This document shows positions 9,080 to 18,846 of a stretch of DNA of 64,000 bases, in pieces. The position numbers and the translations under genes were made by a program. The notes under the pieces were generated by a model. That model made no database searches. It had not been told where the DNA came from and saw only the letters and a list, made by a program, of their open reading frames with translations. This DNA comes from Paenibacillus polymyxa (GTDB lineage: Bacteria > Bacillota > Bacilli > Paenibacillales > Paenibacillaceae): positions 1-64,000 of the forward strand of contig NZ_CP015423.1 of the NCBI RefSeq assembly GCF_001719045.1, in the 5' to 3' direction. Every line of letters starts with the position of its first letter. Within the stretch, counting starts at the first letter, position 1.

Positions 9080-9875
9080 AGCCCCCCAATCGAGATACTT
9101 CTTCATTCCGGCGCGCCATACGATCCGTGAAAAGGCAAGCAGCGCGATCATCCAGAAGAACTGCATCCCGATTCTTGTACTGCCTCGTCCATTGACAATC
9201 TGCCATTAATAACATTCGCAGGAAAATGGATCGTATACTTGAATGGCAAGTAGTCTAAAATCTTATTTATGGTCTTACCAAACACCTCAATCGAAAAAAC
9301 ACCACCACTTAAAATGATGACAAATAAGCCGGTCATTTCAAAAAAAATAGAGATTTCAGACAATATAAATGCAACAGCGCGAGCGTATAAGAGATAAGAA
9401 GTTTAACAACAAAGACATGACATTGACACCATAAAGAGTAGAATATGTGCAAGGGAATCCGTATTACATAAGTTCCGGTCAAGTAAACGAGTGTAAAACA
9501 GCAAGATACATAGCATGGCTGAAAAAAAGAAAATCTTTTGCCCAGCATAGTAAATAGCTTCAGAGCGAAAAAACTGACCGGTTGAACCAAATATTTATTC
9601 AACCACCATCCTTGATCTCGGTGGCACGTTTTGACCTATATCCGTTGTCACAATTTTCGTCACGATGGCTGCCGTTATCGTGTATAAAAACCATTTGGCC
9701 ATAGTATATCCGAAAATTCCGACGATTCCGATCTTCCATAGACCGCTGACCAAATATAATATTGGATCAGATCGGAAAGAATCACTGATCAAGGAAAAGA
9801 GAAGTCAAATCGATATTCGAGTGAAGACTGAACGCCTAACTGGAACACGCGTCCGTATTTGGGAAAGGCACTCAT
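9080..9875 (-). pseudogene. ABC-2 type transporter permease 1, frameshifted
   Basis: The N-terminus from ATG 9875 reads PKYGRVFQLGVQSSLEYRFD, the opening of ABC2_membrane_6 permeases that also precedes a second related permease. It breaks almost at once, resumes as LYLVSGLWKIGIVGIFGYTM-type hydrophobic sequence in shifted frames, and is clear again from FEMTGLFVIILSGGVFSIEV through INKILDYLPFKYTIHFPANV to FFWMIALLAFSRIVWRAGMK and a stop near 9080. At least three indels. Its partner permease and ATPase flank it on the same strand. Confidence 0.65.
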
Positions 9876-9899
9876 CCGGATACCCGATCATCCGCTGAT

Positions 9900-10838
9900 A
9901 CAAGGATACAACGACTTCCTCGATAGGATATCTTCGATCGTAATATCTTCAATCGGTAGTGTTCAAGCAAATCCCTGGAAGCCATGCTAATGCGCTCCTT
10001 ACTTATCTCCAGCGTGCATGAAATCCGTCGATTGACGCACCTTCCGTAAACTGCAGCTGTCCAGTCGCTACGTGTTGCTTAAATTTTAACTGTATGATTT
10101 TCGTGTCGTTCAAAACATCGTCGATTCGCTTCAGATCCCCGTCGAAGACGAGCCTGCCATCATTAATAATGATCGTCCGCTTGCACAGATCCTCGATGTC
10201 CTTCATGTAATGACTTGTCAAAATAATCGTTGTCCTATGCTGTTCATTGTAATACTTCAAAACTCCGCACCTTTTTCTGTGTAACAATATCGAGCCCGAT
10301 CGTCGGCTCATCAGGAAAAGCAGTTTCGTTTATGAATAAGCGCCGCAAGGAGCTCCATCTTCATACGCTCACTAGCGATAAACGCCTTACCTGAACATTC
10401 ATAATGTGCTTGACGTCAACAGTTCGATGAGTTCATTCAGTGTTTGTTTGTAATGCCGATCGTCAACCTGATAGATATATTTGTTTAGCAAAATGGATTC
10501 CGCCGCAGGCAAGTCAACCCATAGTTGGCTCTTCTGCCCCATTACAATAGCGAACTGCTTCTTGAATTCCTTATTTCGCTCATAAGGCTGAAGCCCAGTA
10601 CAGTAAGTTCGCCGTTAGTTGGATGTAAGATGCAGAGAGCATCTTAGCGTCGTCGTTTTGCCTGCCCCATTAGGCCCAAGGAAAGCAACCATTTCCCCTC
10701 TTCGATCGAAAGGAGATATTTTTCACCGCTTCTTCGTCAAACTTTTCGATAAAGAGGTTTTAATGGAATGAAGCATTCCGACCTCTTTGGTGTAATAGGT
10801 GAAGTTTTTAGCTAACTGCACACATGGATCGCTGTCAA
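9900..10838 (-). pseudogene. ABC transporter ATP-binding protein, multiply frameshifted
   Basis: A TTG start (10838) lies behind GGAGGAGC. Walker A is clear (VAFLGPNGAGKTTTLR, around 10660-10700), then PTNGELTVLGF, a Q-loop region near 10540, and the D-loop/H-loop area KKVREFLKYYNEQHR-like with TTIILTSHYMKDIEDLCKRT and IIINDGRLVFDGDLKRIDDV. At least five indels break it. The order ATPase-permease-permease and the family (ABC-2, paired with ABC2_membrane_6 permeases) identify a drug or natural-product exporter. It follows the radical SAM gene with overlapping ends. Confidence 0.75.
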
Positions 10839-10850
10839 TTGCGCTCCTCC

Positions 10851-12036
10851 TTAACAATTAAATCGAACTAGAAGGTGGACGATAACGTTTACGGCCATAA
10901 GATAAAGTAACCCGCATCGGGAACAGACCGCATCAGTCCGCAGCTAATACCTCTCGGTGTTTGGCAAATTTTCCCCTTCCAAACCTCCTTCACATCCACA
11001 TCACTAATGTTGCGACCGCCATCTCAGGAAAGAACTTGCACGGAGTGACGTTTCCGCTCGGCAATACGTCCATTCGGGTGGAGATCGCCAAGCATTCCTT
11101 CGCTTCATCCCGGTCCTCTGCACGCCAGTGACAAAATCCTCTATCTCGTCTTGCTCCAATGCGGGCATAAATCGAACCCGGCTTCCCCATGTTTGCTCGA
11201 GATGCGGAGAACCTCCTCCTTGAGTGCCCCACCTTCTCGCCGAGATATGATAAGTGAATGAATTCCAACTGCAGCTACCCTGACGATTGATCCAGCAGTC
11301 AAACTCTTTGATGAAGAAATTGTCCATCTCTGAGCAGACTCAGTGCGATATACCACGGATATACAAAGTAGACCGAATCCACGCCCAGCTCCTCGAAAAA
11401 CTTCATAAAATCAAACATTTTGGAATCATGAGATCATTCATCGTCAAGCTGACGGATACTCTGCCTTGAAAATGCCCTGACGCTGCAACTCCAGCAGACG
11501 TTCTATGGCACTAACCACCTTTTGTAGGTTCCTCTGCCCCTAATCGCGTCGTTCTCAGCCTCGAATCCCTCCAGACTGGCTAGTACGACAAGTCCCTCAC
11601 CGATCTTAAGCAGTGAATCTAACTTTTCCTCCAGAAGAATCGCGTTTGTACAAATCGTCGTCGTTCGCTGATCGCGTTCCAGCAGATTCGCAATCTGATC
11701 GAACTTGCTATGGTACAACGGCTCTCCGCCCAAAGATAAACTTTCGACTTCTTCTCATGGGTGAAGGCAAGGAGCTTATCGACCAACGCGACATCAATTT
11801 CTTTACCTTGCTCCTCCTTGGACATGTCCCAGTGAAAGCCGTCCGCGTTCCACTCGTAGCAATGCTTGCAACGCAAGTTGCACCCGTTGTTCAGCTTGAT
11901 CCCGATATCTTCCGGGATCTCCATCGCATAGCGACTATCGGTCGCTCGAAGCGACTGACCCGGACATATTCATTATTGTACGCTTCAGATCGTTAAACAC
12001 ACGCTCATCAAACTTCCGACTCGTTTTGGGTTGCAT
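10851..12036 (-). pseudogene. Radical SAM/SPASM-domain enzyme, frameshifted
   Basis: ATG 12036 has an excellent GGAGGTG site. After MQPKTSRKFDERVFNDLKRT a slip near 11950 leads to EDIGIKLNNGCNLRCKHCYE, which carries the CxxxCxxC [4Fe-4S] motif of radical SAM enzymes. GGEPLYHSKFDQI (the GGEP SAM-contact motif) is in the next frame, then RTTTICTNAILL, VDSVYFVYPWYI, and a C-terminal SPASM-like part with MDVLPSGNVTPCKFFPE and VCSRCGLLYLM (auxiliary-cluster cysteines). Around six indels interrupt it. SPASM enzymes modify peptides, sugars or carrier-bound substrates; BtrN of butirosin biosynthesis (a dehydrogenase) is a related precedent in a similar gene context, but the substrate here is unknown. 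Confidence 0.8.
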
Positions 12037-12039
12037 AAT

Positions 12040-13103
12040 TTACACCTCCATAAGTTTTGCAATGTTCCGGGCATGTAGTAGGTTACAATGAGCACGTTCC
12101 AATATCTCGATGTTGAACCCTGCATCTTCCAATCCGTAAAGGACACGCCAAATCCTTGCTTAATCCAATATTCAGCATTGGCGGTTTCGTGTCTTCCAAA
12201 GGGCTCAAGAAAAACCATAGCGTCGCAGCGGCGAACGATTCCATCAAGGAATAGCCACCCGGCTTACTTACAATGGCTGTGCAACGGCGAATTCGTTCAA
12301 ACAGCAGGGGAACAGTTCCGCTGTCTAAGTAAATGGGAGTCTCTCCATGTTGGATCTGAGCAAATGGAGGAAAACCGAACTCCCTCGTCTATTCCTCAGC
12401 CACGGACTCCACGAGGGGTCGTTCCGATAATAGCAAATGCGTGGATCAGGCTGGATATCCTCGTCAAAATAAGCCAGAACATCCAGCTCCATACCGCTTC
12501 AAGCAGGTCTCTAACAGCCTGCGGGTAGGTCCCAATCCCCCAGCCGCCACCATGGACCACCATTCTCTCTTCTCGCTGGCGAAACGGGATCGGTGCTTCG
12601 TCCGTCATCGGAAGTTGTAATTCAAAACGCTTCTTGTCGGTTCGTAAAACAAATGTGGTTGTACGCTCGCTTCGAGATCCATAGACCAAATAAGATGGCG
12701 AAAGCGTAGCATCGAGATGAAGCATGTCGACCTCGAGCCGAGTTCAACAAACCGTTCATATTGTTCCAAAATCGGGATCCAGAACCCAGTCAACGCAATG
12801 AACGACGTCCGGCGCTCACGGGACCAATTTCCAGCAGCAGCTGTACCTTGGTGGGATCCAGGCAATCTGAAATATCGCGAGCCAACTCCACACTCTTCCG
12901 AGCGATACGAAATTATCATGAAAGGCTTTACGATAAGCCGGCACTTTGTTCTTTAAGCCGTCGACATACACATTTCGAGCACACAGACTTCGTTTGAAAT
13001 GCCGAACACTCCAGGTAAATGCTAGCTGTACGGCGGGCATGTACACACCTAGTGAGTTACCGGATCCAAGTATAGTGACACAAGGCTTCAAATGACTATC
13101 CAT
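12040..13103 (-). pseudogene. Family-28-like glycosyltransferase (UDP-glucuronosyltransferase-like), frameshifted
   Basis: The ATG at 13103 overlaps the ATP-grasp stop (ATGGATAG). N-terminal block: VTILGSGNSLGVYMPAVQLA; middle: SFIALTGFWIPILEQYE and MVVHGGGWGIGTY; the C-terminal sugar-nucleotide site is split over frames as IVSKPGGYSLMESFAA, FLEPFGRHETANAEYWIKQG. SKPGG...E..A plus the later 'E' match the donor-binding signature of GT28/MurG-like enzymes. The ~350 codons expected are all present but in at least five frame segments. It ends at a TAA at 12040, four bases before the radical SAM start. A glycosylated product, or a sugar-derived building block, is suggested. Confidence 0.65.
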
Positions 13104-14412
13104 ACCACTTGCCTCCCTGGACTTCAAAACGTTCCTTTAGCTTGTCGATTAAACTTTTCTGCTCCTGCACATCTCGCGCGATTACAAACAGATAAAGCCT
13201 GCCCTTGATGAAACTGCCTTCGCTTAATGTCTGTGGGTAATCTGATTCCCCATAGCCAGCAAACATGCACGCCGGGGAAAGCGGAATGATGCCCTCACCG
13301 GTATGATTAGGGTATAAAACGCCGTCATCATCCAGCTGTCGCAGCCACTCCCCGTAATCAAACCGATGGCGACTGCCTACCGTTCGGAACGTAAATGTCC
13401 CGTGCTTCCCATTTTCCAGCCGTTCGCCCAGTCGATGACTGACCAGTCCCATCGATTGACGGGCGTTGATTTCTACAATCGGCACGATTGTCCCGTCCTT
13501 TAGTATCATGGAGTCAACACAAACATGGCCGAAGTACCTGTCCTTGTATAGTGAGGAAGCAAGCTTCTCAATGACATCGAAATAACCGTTCCGTATTAGC
13601 GAATGACTGTTCTCCTCCTGCATCGCTTGTGACCCCACATAAGCAAACTGTCGATTGATGATTTGCTGCAAGCCGACGATCTGGTACGACCCGCTCTCAT
13701 CAATTGAAAATTGGCAGGAAAAATCATATTCCACGTCAAGGAACGGCTCGACAAGAAACGCCGTTGAGGAACCAGCTTGCTCTTGTTTGCGCAAATAGCT
13801 TACTACACGTTCCAAAGAGGATAGGTTTTTAAACAGCATATTGCCTTTTCCAGCTACGCCAAAGGGGTCTTTTAACAGGACCCCATTCGACAACCCCATA
13901 AGCTCTAGCCCTACTGCAGCCAATTCATCCACGCTGAACACTGGCTGGCTATAGGAGCTGCCCAAAAGTCTCTTAGCAAGATCGGCGGAATACAACTTAG
14001 AATTTACTCGTTTAACGTCTTGAAGGGTGGGCAGCTTGTTCGAATAGTTGTACCTGTCGAGAAGCTCGTGAACGTAAGGTACGACTGAAAAGGGAGTCAT
14101 TTCACTAAACTGCTTCAGCCGCTCGTCGGTCTCTGGAACTTCGTACAGAGCGCGAAATAGATTTGGTTCATGGCTTGGGACATTCGCACTAAGCTGTGTA
14201 AAATGAAAGCCGATGTGCGCCAAATAATCCATGTGCGCCTCATCCATCTCAAAGCGGGTCAACAGTGTGTCCTCCGGGCCGCATAAGGAAGCCAGCAATT
14301 CATCCATAGCCATTACCACCCGCGACCGTGAAGGATCAGGAATAAAAGGCAACCTGCTACTCCCTTCTTCACGCCAATAGGTTTCCGAATCAAAGGTGCT
14401 GGCAACCAACAT
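13096..14412 (-). CDS. ATP-grasp carboxylate-amine/thiol ligase
   Basis: This is one of the few intact genes of the cluster (438 aa). ATP-grasp enzymes activate a carboxylate as an acyl-phosphate and join it to an amine or thiol. Visible features: LLKDPFGVAGKGNMLF (glycine-rich ATP loop with conserved Lys, about residues 180-195), FLVEPFLDVEYDFSCQFSID (adenine-side E-x-x-x and acidic strand), and IVPIVEINARQSMGL (the E-x-N magnesium site, around 315-325). It begins at the ATG overlapping the corrected stop of the ACP gene (14414) and its own stop overlaps the glycosyltransferase start, so ACP-ligase-GT were co-translated. Loading of an amino acid onto the ACP, as BtrJ does in butirosin biosynthesis, is the most attractive inference; peptide ligation is the alternative. 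Confidence 0.75.
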   Translation of the reverse strand: MLVASTFDSETYWREEGSSRLPFIPDPSRSRVVMAMDELLASLCGPEDTLLTRFEMDEAHMDYLAHIGFHFTQLSANVPSHEPNLFRALYEVPETDERLKQFSEMTPFSVVPYVHELLDRYNYSNKLPTLQDVKRVNSKLYSADLAKRLLGSSYSQPVFSVDELAAVGLELMGLSNGVLLKDPFGVAGKGNMLFKNLSSLERVVSYLRKQEQAGSSTAFLVEPFLDVEYDFSCQFSIDESGSYQIVGLQQIINRQFAYVGSQAMQEENSHSLIRNGYFDVIEKLASSLYKDRYFGHVCVDSMILKDGTIVPIVEINARQSMGLVSHRLGERLENGKHGTFTFRTVGSRHRFDYGEWLRQLDDDGVLYPNHTGEGIIPLSPACMFAGYGESDYPQTLSEGSFIKGRLYLFVIARDVQEQKSLIDKLKERFEVQGGKWYG

Positions 14413-14413
14413 A

Positions 14414-14661
14414 CTACCCGACCTCTTGATTCATGCCTTTTAGGAATGCCATGAAGGCACCGATTGAGCGCAGACAAGCCAAGTCCAGGTCCTCGTAAAC
14501 GATCTCCACCCAAAAGCATCTTCAACTCCGAGAATAAACGTTATCATCTGTAGGGAATCTAACTCGACGTCGTTAATCAGGTCGCTCTCCATTGTGAGAG
14601 TTTCACGAAGCGAGTCATCCTCGAGCACAGTTGCAATGATATTTTTTAATGTTTCAAACAT
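14414..14661 (-). pseudogene. Acyl carrier protein 1, one-base frameshift near the end
   Basis: ATG 14661 has a GAAAGGA site 8 nt upstream, so MFETLKNIIATVLEDDSLRE is the true start. Ser36 in VELDSLQMITF is the phosphopantetheine attachment site. A single G missing from the GGG run near 14523 throws the frame; restoring it gives EDAFGVEIVYEDLDLACLRS and a stop that overlaps the ATP-grasp start. Length after repair is ~82 aa, normal for a discrete ACP. First gene of the leftward run after the divergent promoter region shared with the PIG-L gene. Confidence 0.75.
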
Positions 14662-14703
14662 AAACGTCATCCTTTCAAGTTGTATTTTAGATTTTTTATT
14701 TAA

Positions 14704-14732
14704 TTCCAAAAAAAATAAATAAAAGGTATAAT
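14704..14732 (+). promoter_or_regulatory. Putative promoter of the PIG-L deacetylase gene
   Basis: A perfect TATAAT at 14727-14732 sits 17 bp after a weak TTCCAA -35 box in the A/T-rich 114-bp divergent region between ACP 1 and the deacetylase. The -10 box is strong; the -35 is poor, suggesting an activator or only modest strength. Confidence 0.45.
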
Positions 14733-14775
14733 AGTAATATATTTCTTATCACTGTTAAAGGGAGGGCTTGAACCC

Positions 14776-15492
14776 TTGAATAACCACTGTCTGTTTGTCT
14801 CCGCCCATCTGGACGATGCTATTATTTCTTGCGGCGATTATATCGATTTGCTTGTTCGTGCTGGCTATCATGTGACCATAGCAACTGTTTTCACTGGTAC
14901 TGGCACAGATCTATCCCTACTTGCTCGCATCCTGCACAAAAAGTTCGGACTAAGCTCCGACGTGATGAAGGTACGGCGAGAAGAGGACATTAGTGCATGT
15001 GATCTTCTCGATGTGGACACGATTCATCTGAACATGCAGGAATGTATCTATCGTAAAGATCGCAGCGGTGCCCCCTCATATGAAAAGCTGGACGATCTGT
15101 TCCGTAGTGACTACGAGACCGAGCTGGACGTGATTTCTGAGGCAACAAAAGTTCTTTTGACACGACTCTGTCTTACAGACTACGATCATATTTATATTCC
15201 GCTTGCAATCGGAAGACATGTGGATCACGGTATCGTGCGGGTTGCGGCCGAACAGGCTGTACGAAGTATTAGTGATCTGGAAGTCTCTGCCCGTTTGATT
15301 TACTACGAAGATCTACCGTATTTAAACTATGGTCAAGATATAAAATGGGAAATTGACCTAGCTCGGAATCTACATCCAGTCTACATTTCACTTCCCAAGT
15401 GCAGTTTGAAACAGAAGACTGCGGCCATCCTGGAATACCGCTCCCAGATCCGTCTATTATGGCACTCCGATGGGAGATGCTTAGACAAGTGA
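14776..15492 (+). CDS. PIG-L/LmbE-family N-deacetylase
   Basis: TTG start behind GGGAGGGC. The family removes acetyl groups from N-acetyl-amino sugars or related amides using a single zinc. The zinc ligands are plain: SAHLDDAIISCG (His11, Asp14, with Asp13 as base) and GRHVDHGIV (His148, Asp150, His151); RREEDISACDLL is the RxxE helix. At 238 aa it is near the usual 220-270. The final helix may continue in another frame (EMLRQVIQHAHSCRPPEHQ to ~15620), so a late one-base loss near 15473 is possible. It is the only plus-strand gene of the cluster. In butirosin biosynthesis a PIG-L enzyme (BtrD) deacetylates an amino-sugar intermediate, which supports a sugar-containing product here. Confidence 0.8.
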   Translation: MNNHCLFVSAHLDDAIISCGDYIDLLVRAGYHVTIATVFTGTGTDLSLLARILHKKFGLSSDVMKVRREEDISACDLLDVDTIHLNMQECIYRKDRSGAPSYEKLDDLFRSDYETELDVISEATKVLLTRLCLTDYDHIYIPLAIGRHVDHGIVRVAAEQAVRSISDLEVSARLIYYEDLPYLNYGQDIKWEIDLARNLHPVYISLPKCSLKQKTAAILEYRSQIRLLWHSDGRCLDK

Positions 15493-15594
15493 TTCAACAT
15501 GCGCATTCGTGCCGTCCGCCAGAGCATCAGCCTGATCCAAACTCATATTGCTTCAGACTGCATGTTGTGAGTGTGCATGATCAAGTACCGCTTG

Positions 15595-15861
15595 CTATAA
15601 GCGTTCCTGGTAACTTTTAATAAGATCAGCCAAGTCGCCAAGGGTTAGATGACTGCCTGCCATGTTACCTACCAGTTCGTCCGGGAGCTCTAGACCGAAT
15701 TCGGTTTCGAGCTCCACGACGAATGTAATCATCTGCATAGAATTCATTTGGATCCATATCTCTTCAAGTAACGCATTAGCGTTTATACGTTGTTTATCGT
15801 AGTCCGGAATCTTTTGATGAATAAGGTTTTGGATGCGTTCCAAACAGAGTTGTTTTCTCAA
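15595..15861 (-). CDS. Acyl carrier protein 2
   Basis: An 88-aa intact ACP: four-helix pattern, with Ser41 in IWIQMNSMQMITFVVELE as the likely phosphopantetheine site (NSM in place of the common DSL), and ELETEFGLELPDE as recognition helix II. TTG start (15861) follows GGAGGAGGTC, which lies within the last codons of the upstream BtrH-like gene, so the pair are translationally coupled. Two ACPs in one locus suggest separate loading of two building blocks or a separate transfer step. Confidence 0.75.
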   Translation of the reverse strand: MRKQLCLERIQNLIHQKIPDYDKQRINANALLEEIWIQMNSMQMITFVVELETEFGLELPDELVGNMAGSHLTLGDLADLIKSYQERL

Positions 15862-15863
15862 CG

Positions 15864-16907
15864 TTAGACCTCCTCCTCTACGCCCATTGGAGTTATGTTT
15901 GACACAAGGCTCAAGTTGTAGATCATAAGTTCGATAGCCTCGCGCTCACAGGCTTGAATACGCCTAATTAACACTTCCACTTTTTTGAGGTTATCTTCGT
16001 TTTTCGTCAGTGAATATTTGATAATCAAATTTCGCGCTAATAGAGCATCGTCGGCAATCGTCTGATAGCGAACCTTGAGCTGATTACTTTCCCCTAGAAC
16101 ACCAGTTTGATTCATGAAGTCAATTCGTTCCAACATCAAGATCTTGTGATCATAGATCATTTGAAACGGGCGATTATCTTCCTCAATTTGTCCACTGCGT
16201 ATGCGGGTTATATCCAAAATCAGCTCGTCATAAACACGAATTCCCCATACACATGGATTTGTTATATAACCCAACTCTCTGTATTTGTCGGCGGGATTTT
16301 CTCCATTTAAATAGTCCTTAAGGTGCTCAATAACATAGTTTAGATTAAAGTCATAAGCTGCTCGCTCGTTGAATTGTAACAGAGAGAGACCACCCTTCCA
16401 CGCATACAACCAATCTCCATCATCATCGATTCCCTCGTAGGCACGTCTCATTTGCTCAAATGTGATTTCGTTAAATGAGTACTTCCCCCCCGCGAATGTA
16501 AAATCGGCGATATGAAATATGTCCCTCTCCTCGTCATAACCAAAAATAAATGAGTCATGTGAAAAGAAAGATTCAATATCCAAAAACTGCGCTTGATCAA
16601 GAAGCAAATAAATATAATTATTCATGTCTATACAATCCATCAGAAAAGTACATATATCCTTGTTGAAATTTCGAACCAACTGACGACTTAAATGTTGGCG
16701 AAGCAGCCAAGGACAAAATTCAAAGGTAGGAGTACGGTAGAAGTCCACATAGGAACTTCCCTCATTTAAGGTGAGCTGGAGAGGAATGAAATGTGTCATT
16801 ATCCACGGCTTTGCTTGCGGGTAATTGGCTAGGACGGCAAACGTATTTGCCTGCCACTGCCACGAGGTGATTGCCGGATACTGCATCGGTAATATCTTGG
16901 ATCGCAA
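15864..16907 (-). CDS. Uncharacterised NRPS/ACP-associated protein, possibly BtrH-like acyltransferase
   Basis: Intact, 347 aa, TTG start behind AAGGGGGTG (an internal ATG lies 7 codons on). I do not recognise it with certainty. The middle reads DSFIFGYDEERDIFHIADFT, then YSFNEITFEQMRRAYEG, a pattern seen in BtrH_N-type (papain-like fold) proteins that accompany ACP-dependent pathways; the C-terminal ~120 residues are a helical tail (ALLARNLIIKYSLTKNEDNL). No clear N-terminal catalytic Cys motif is visible, so transferase activity is uncertain. It directly precedes and overlaps ACP 2. By analogy with butirosin BtrH it may move an acyl group from the ACP to an acceptor amine; a structural or scaffolding role is the alternative. 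Confidence 0.5.
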   Translation of the reverse strand: MRSKILPMQYPAITSWQWQANTFAVLANYPQAKPWIMTHFIPLQLTLNEGSSYVDFYRTPTFEFCPWLLRQHLSRQLVRNFNKDICTFLMDCIDMNNYIYLLLDQAQFLDIESFFSHDSFIFGYDEERDIFHIADFTFAGGKYSFNEITFEQMRRAYEGIDDDGDWLYAWKGGLSLLQFNERAAYDFNLNYVIEHLKDYLNGENPADKYRELGYITNPCVWGIRVYDELILDITRIRSGQIEEDNRPFQMIYDHKILMLERIDFMNQTGVLGESNQLKVRYQTIADDALLARNLIIKYSLTKNEDNLKKVEVLIRRIQACEREAIELMIYNLSLVSNITPMGVEEEV

Positions 16908-17128
16908 TTAGACACCCCCTTGGGAGAGAATTTGATTTAGTGTCAATTAGCTAAGAACTACAGACTGACAGCACAGATAGAGTCAAACTTCCTGGACCAC
17001 CGCAACGCTGTAGTCCTTATTCGTTTTAAGGAGTGATTGCTTCGTTAATTAGTTTGGGTACCAAGTTCAGATCCGGGTGCCCAAAACCGGACTGTAACCA
17101 TTTCGTCGAATCAAGCCATTGCTAAAGT

Positions 17129-18633
17129 CTAAACCGTCTCATTTTCCCAGATGCTTACCAGATCATTGATTTGAAGCGACACGACCTTTAGTTCTCCGCC
17201 AAGGGTATAGAGTTCTAGTCCTCTACTTTCCAAGTCCGGGAAAATCATGTCTGAAACGATTGTTTTTCCTTTATTGCCGAAGACCTCGACACTAGACCAA
17301 TCAACGTAAATGCTCAAGGTTATCCGCTCTGGCTTCATGGGGGCTTGGTGCTTTGCAGCAAAATCAGGATGGAAATCAATTGCGTTTGACTTCGTCCCAT
17401 CGACAAACAGCTCCTCATTCAAGACATCATATCCGATGGTTGTCTCCTGAGTAGAAGAGGAACGCACCTTGAACCCGAATTCCACGGCAGTACCGATTTC
17501 AAATTCCGCAATAATTCGGCCTTTGCAGTAGAAATATCAGATAAGACGTTGCTACCTGGCTTAATCGTTAAGTCTTGCAGAGACATAATCGGTCTTCTGA
17601 GTTGACTTAACTCTCTTATAGGTACTTGGATTAAGCGAATTCCTTCCGGATATGTCTTAAGCTGAATCTCTCGGGGATTGACATGTGGCCACGCCATTCC
17701 TTTGAAGGAAGGGTAGAGGCATAACGCCAGTTGTTCATCCAGCCGACCCAGATCTTTCGTCCGTCTTCTTTCGGAATACCATCCCATGTCACGGCCGCGT
17801 AAAAGTCAGACCCGTAATCTATCCATTTGATCGTATCGAATGATTCCAACGTTTCATCCCTTGTAAATACCTTACCGTCAAAGTTGCCTATAAAATACAT
17901 CATGCCAGAACCGCCTGCTGGTGGTTCTGAATCGTTTGGATTCACACCATTTCTATCCCCGACACTTAGCAACAGAACCCACTTAGTGATATTGGGATCC
18001 TCATCCACTTGGATTTTAAATACCTCAGGACATTCAAATATCTCTCGATGGATACCCGGAATATCGGAACCGAAATCGCTTGCAAAAGACCATTCCTTCA
18101 GATTCGAAGACGTGTAAAAGTCGACGCGGTCTCTTACGGCAAGAACCATAACCCACATTGACGATTCTTCATACCAAAACACCTTCGGATCACGAAAGTC
18201 TAGCGTTTTCGTTGGGAACAAAACAGGGTTACCTTCATATTTTATCCAAGTTCGACCTTTATCCCTGCTGTAAGCGATGCTCTGCACCTGTGGTTTGCCG
18301 GGCTGAGCCACGTTGCCCTCATTCGTATAAATTGCAACTAATCCTGATCCTTCTTCGCTGAAGAAACCGCTTGTGTTGTTCTTATCAACCACTGCACTTC
18401 CCGAAAAGATCGCTCCGTCTTCCCCCCGCGGGATGGCTGGTGGAAGTTCCTCCCAATGCACCAAATCCTCACTTACCGCATGCCCCCAATGCATGCTGCC
18501 GAAGTCAGGCTGTGTATCATGTGGGGTATGTTGAATGAAATTGGGGCCTATATGTCTCCCTGTAATACAGATTTCCTGATCCTTTTCTGCTGCTAATATC
18601 ATCTGATAAGTGCATTTTGTTAAAGTTGCTCAC
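17129..18633 (-). pseudogene. GH32 levanase/sucrose hydrolase lacking the nucleophile motif
   Basis: GH32 enzymes hydrolyse beta-fructofuranosides with a five-bladed propeller and a C-terminal beta-sandwich. Upstream frame MHLSDDISSRKGSGNLYYRE-TYRPQFH is the usual N-terminus, but it jumps straight to PHDTQPDFGSMHWGHAVSED; the ~20 residues in between, holding WMNDPNG with the nucleophile Asp, are gone. The other blocks survive: FSGSAVVD, LDFRDPKVFWYE (RDP, transition-state Asp) and REIFECPEVFKI (EC, acid/base Glu). More breaks near 17690 and 17480 scatter the sandwich domain (DFHPDFAAKHQAPMKPERIT; VDWSSVEVFGNKGKTIVSDM). Inactive as read. It is separated from the biosynthetic genes and probably unrelated to them. 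Confidence 0.85.
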
Positions 18634-18828
18634 GCTCCTTTGGGTTTAAATAAGATCCATATTAGAATTGATTCAACTCGTTCGGACATATTACGTCCAT
18701 CTTTCTATAGAAGCAACCAAGAAAAACTACAAGAGCACTCAAAACAACATGCCCATATTTAACAAAATAAACCACATGTGTACAAATGTCAAACTTTTTT
18801 TTACATTCTCATTATTTTTTAAATTAAA

Positions 18829-18846
18829 GTAAACTTTTTAGTTTAC
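18829..18846. promoter_or_regulatory. Palindromic operator candidate upstream of GH32
   Basis: GTAAACTTTTTAGTTTAC is a perfect 6-bp inverted repeat across an A/T spacer, in the region where the GH32 promoter should lie. It is not a canonical cre site; no regulator gene sits nearby. Confidence 0.35.

Noticed and set aside
18829..18846. cre (CcpA) site before GH32
   Set aside because: GTAAAC-N6-GTTTAC lacks the central CG and consensus bases of cre; kept only as an unassigned palindrome.
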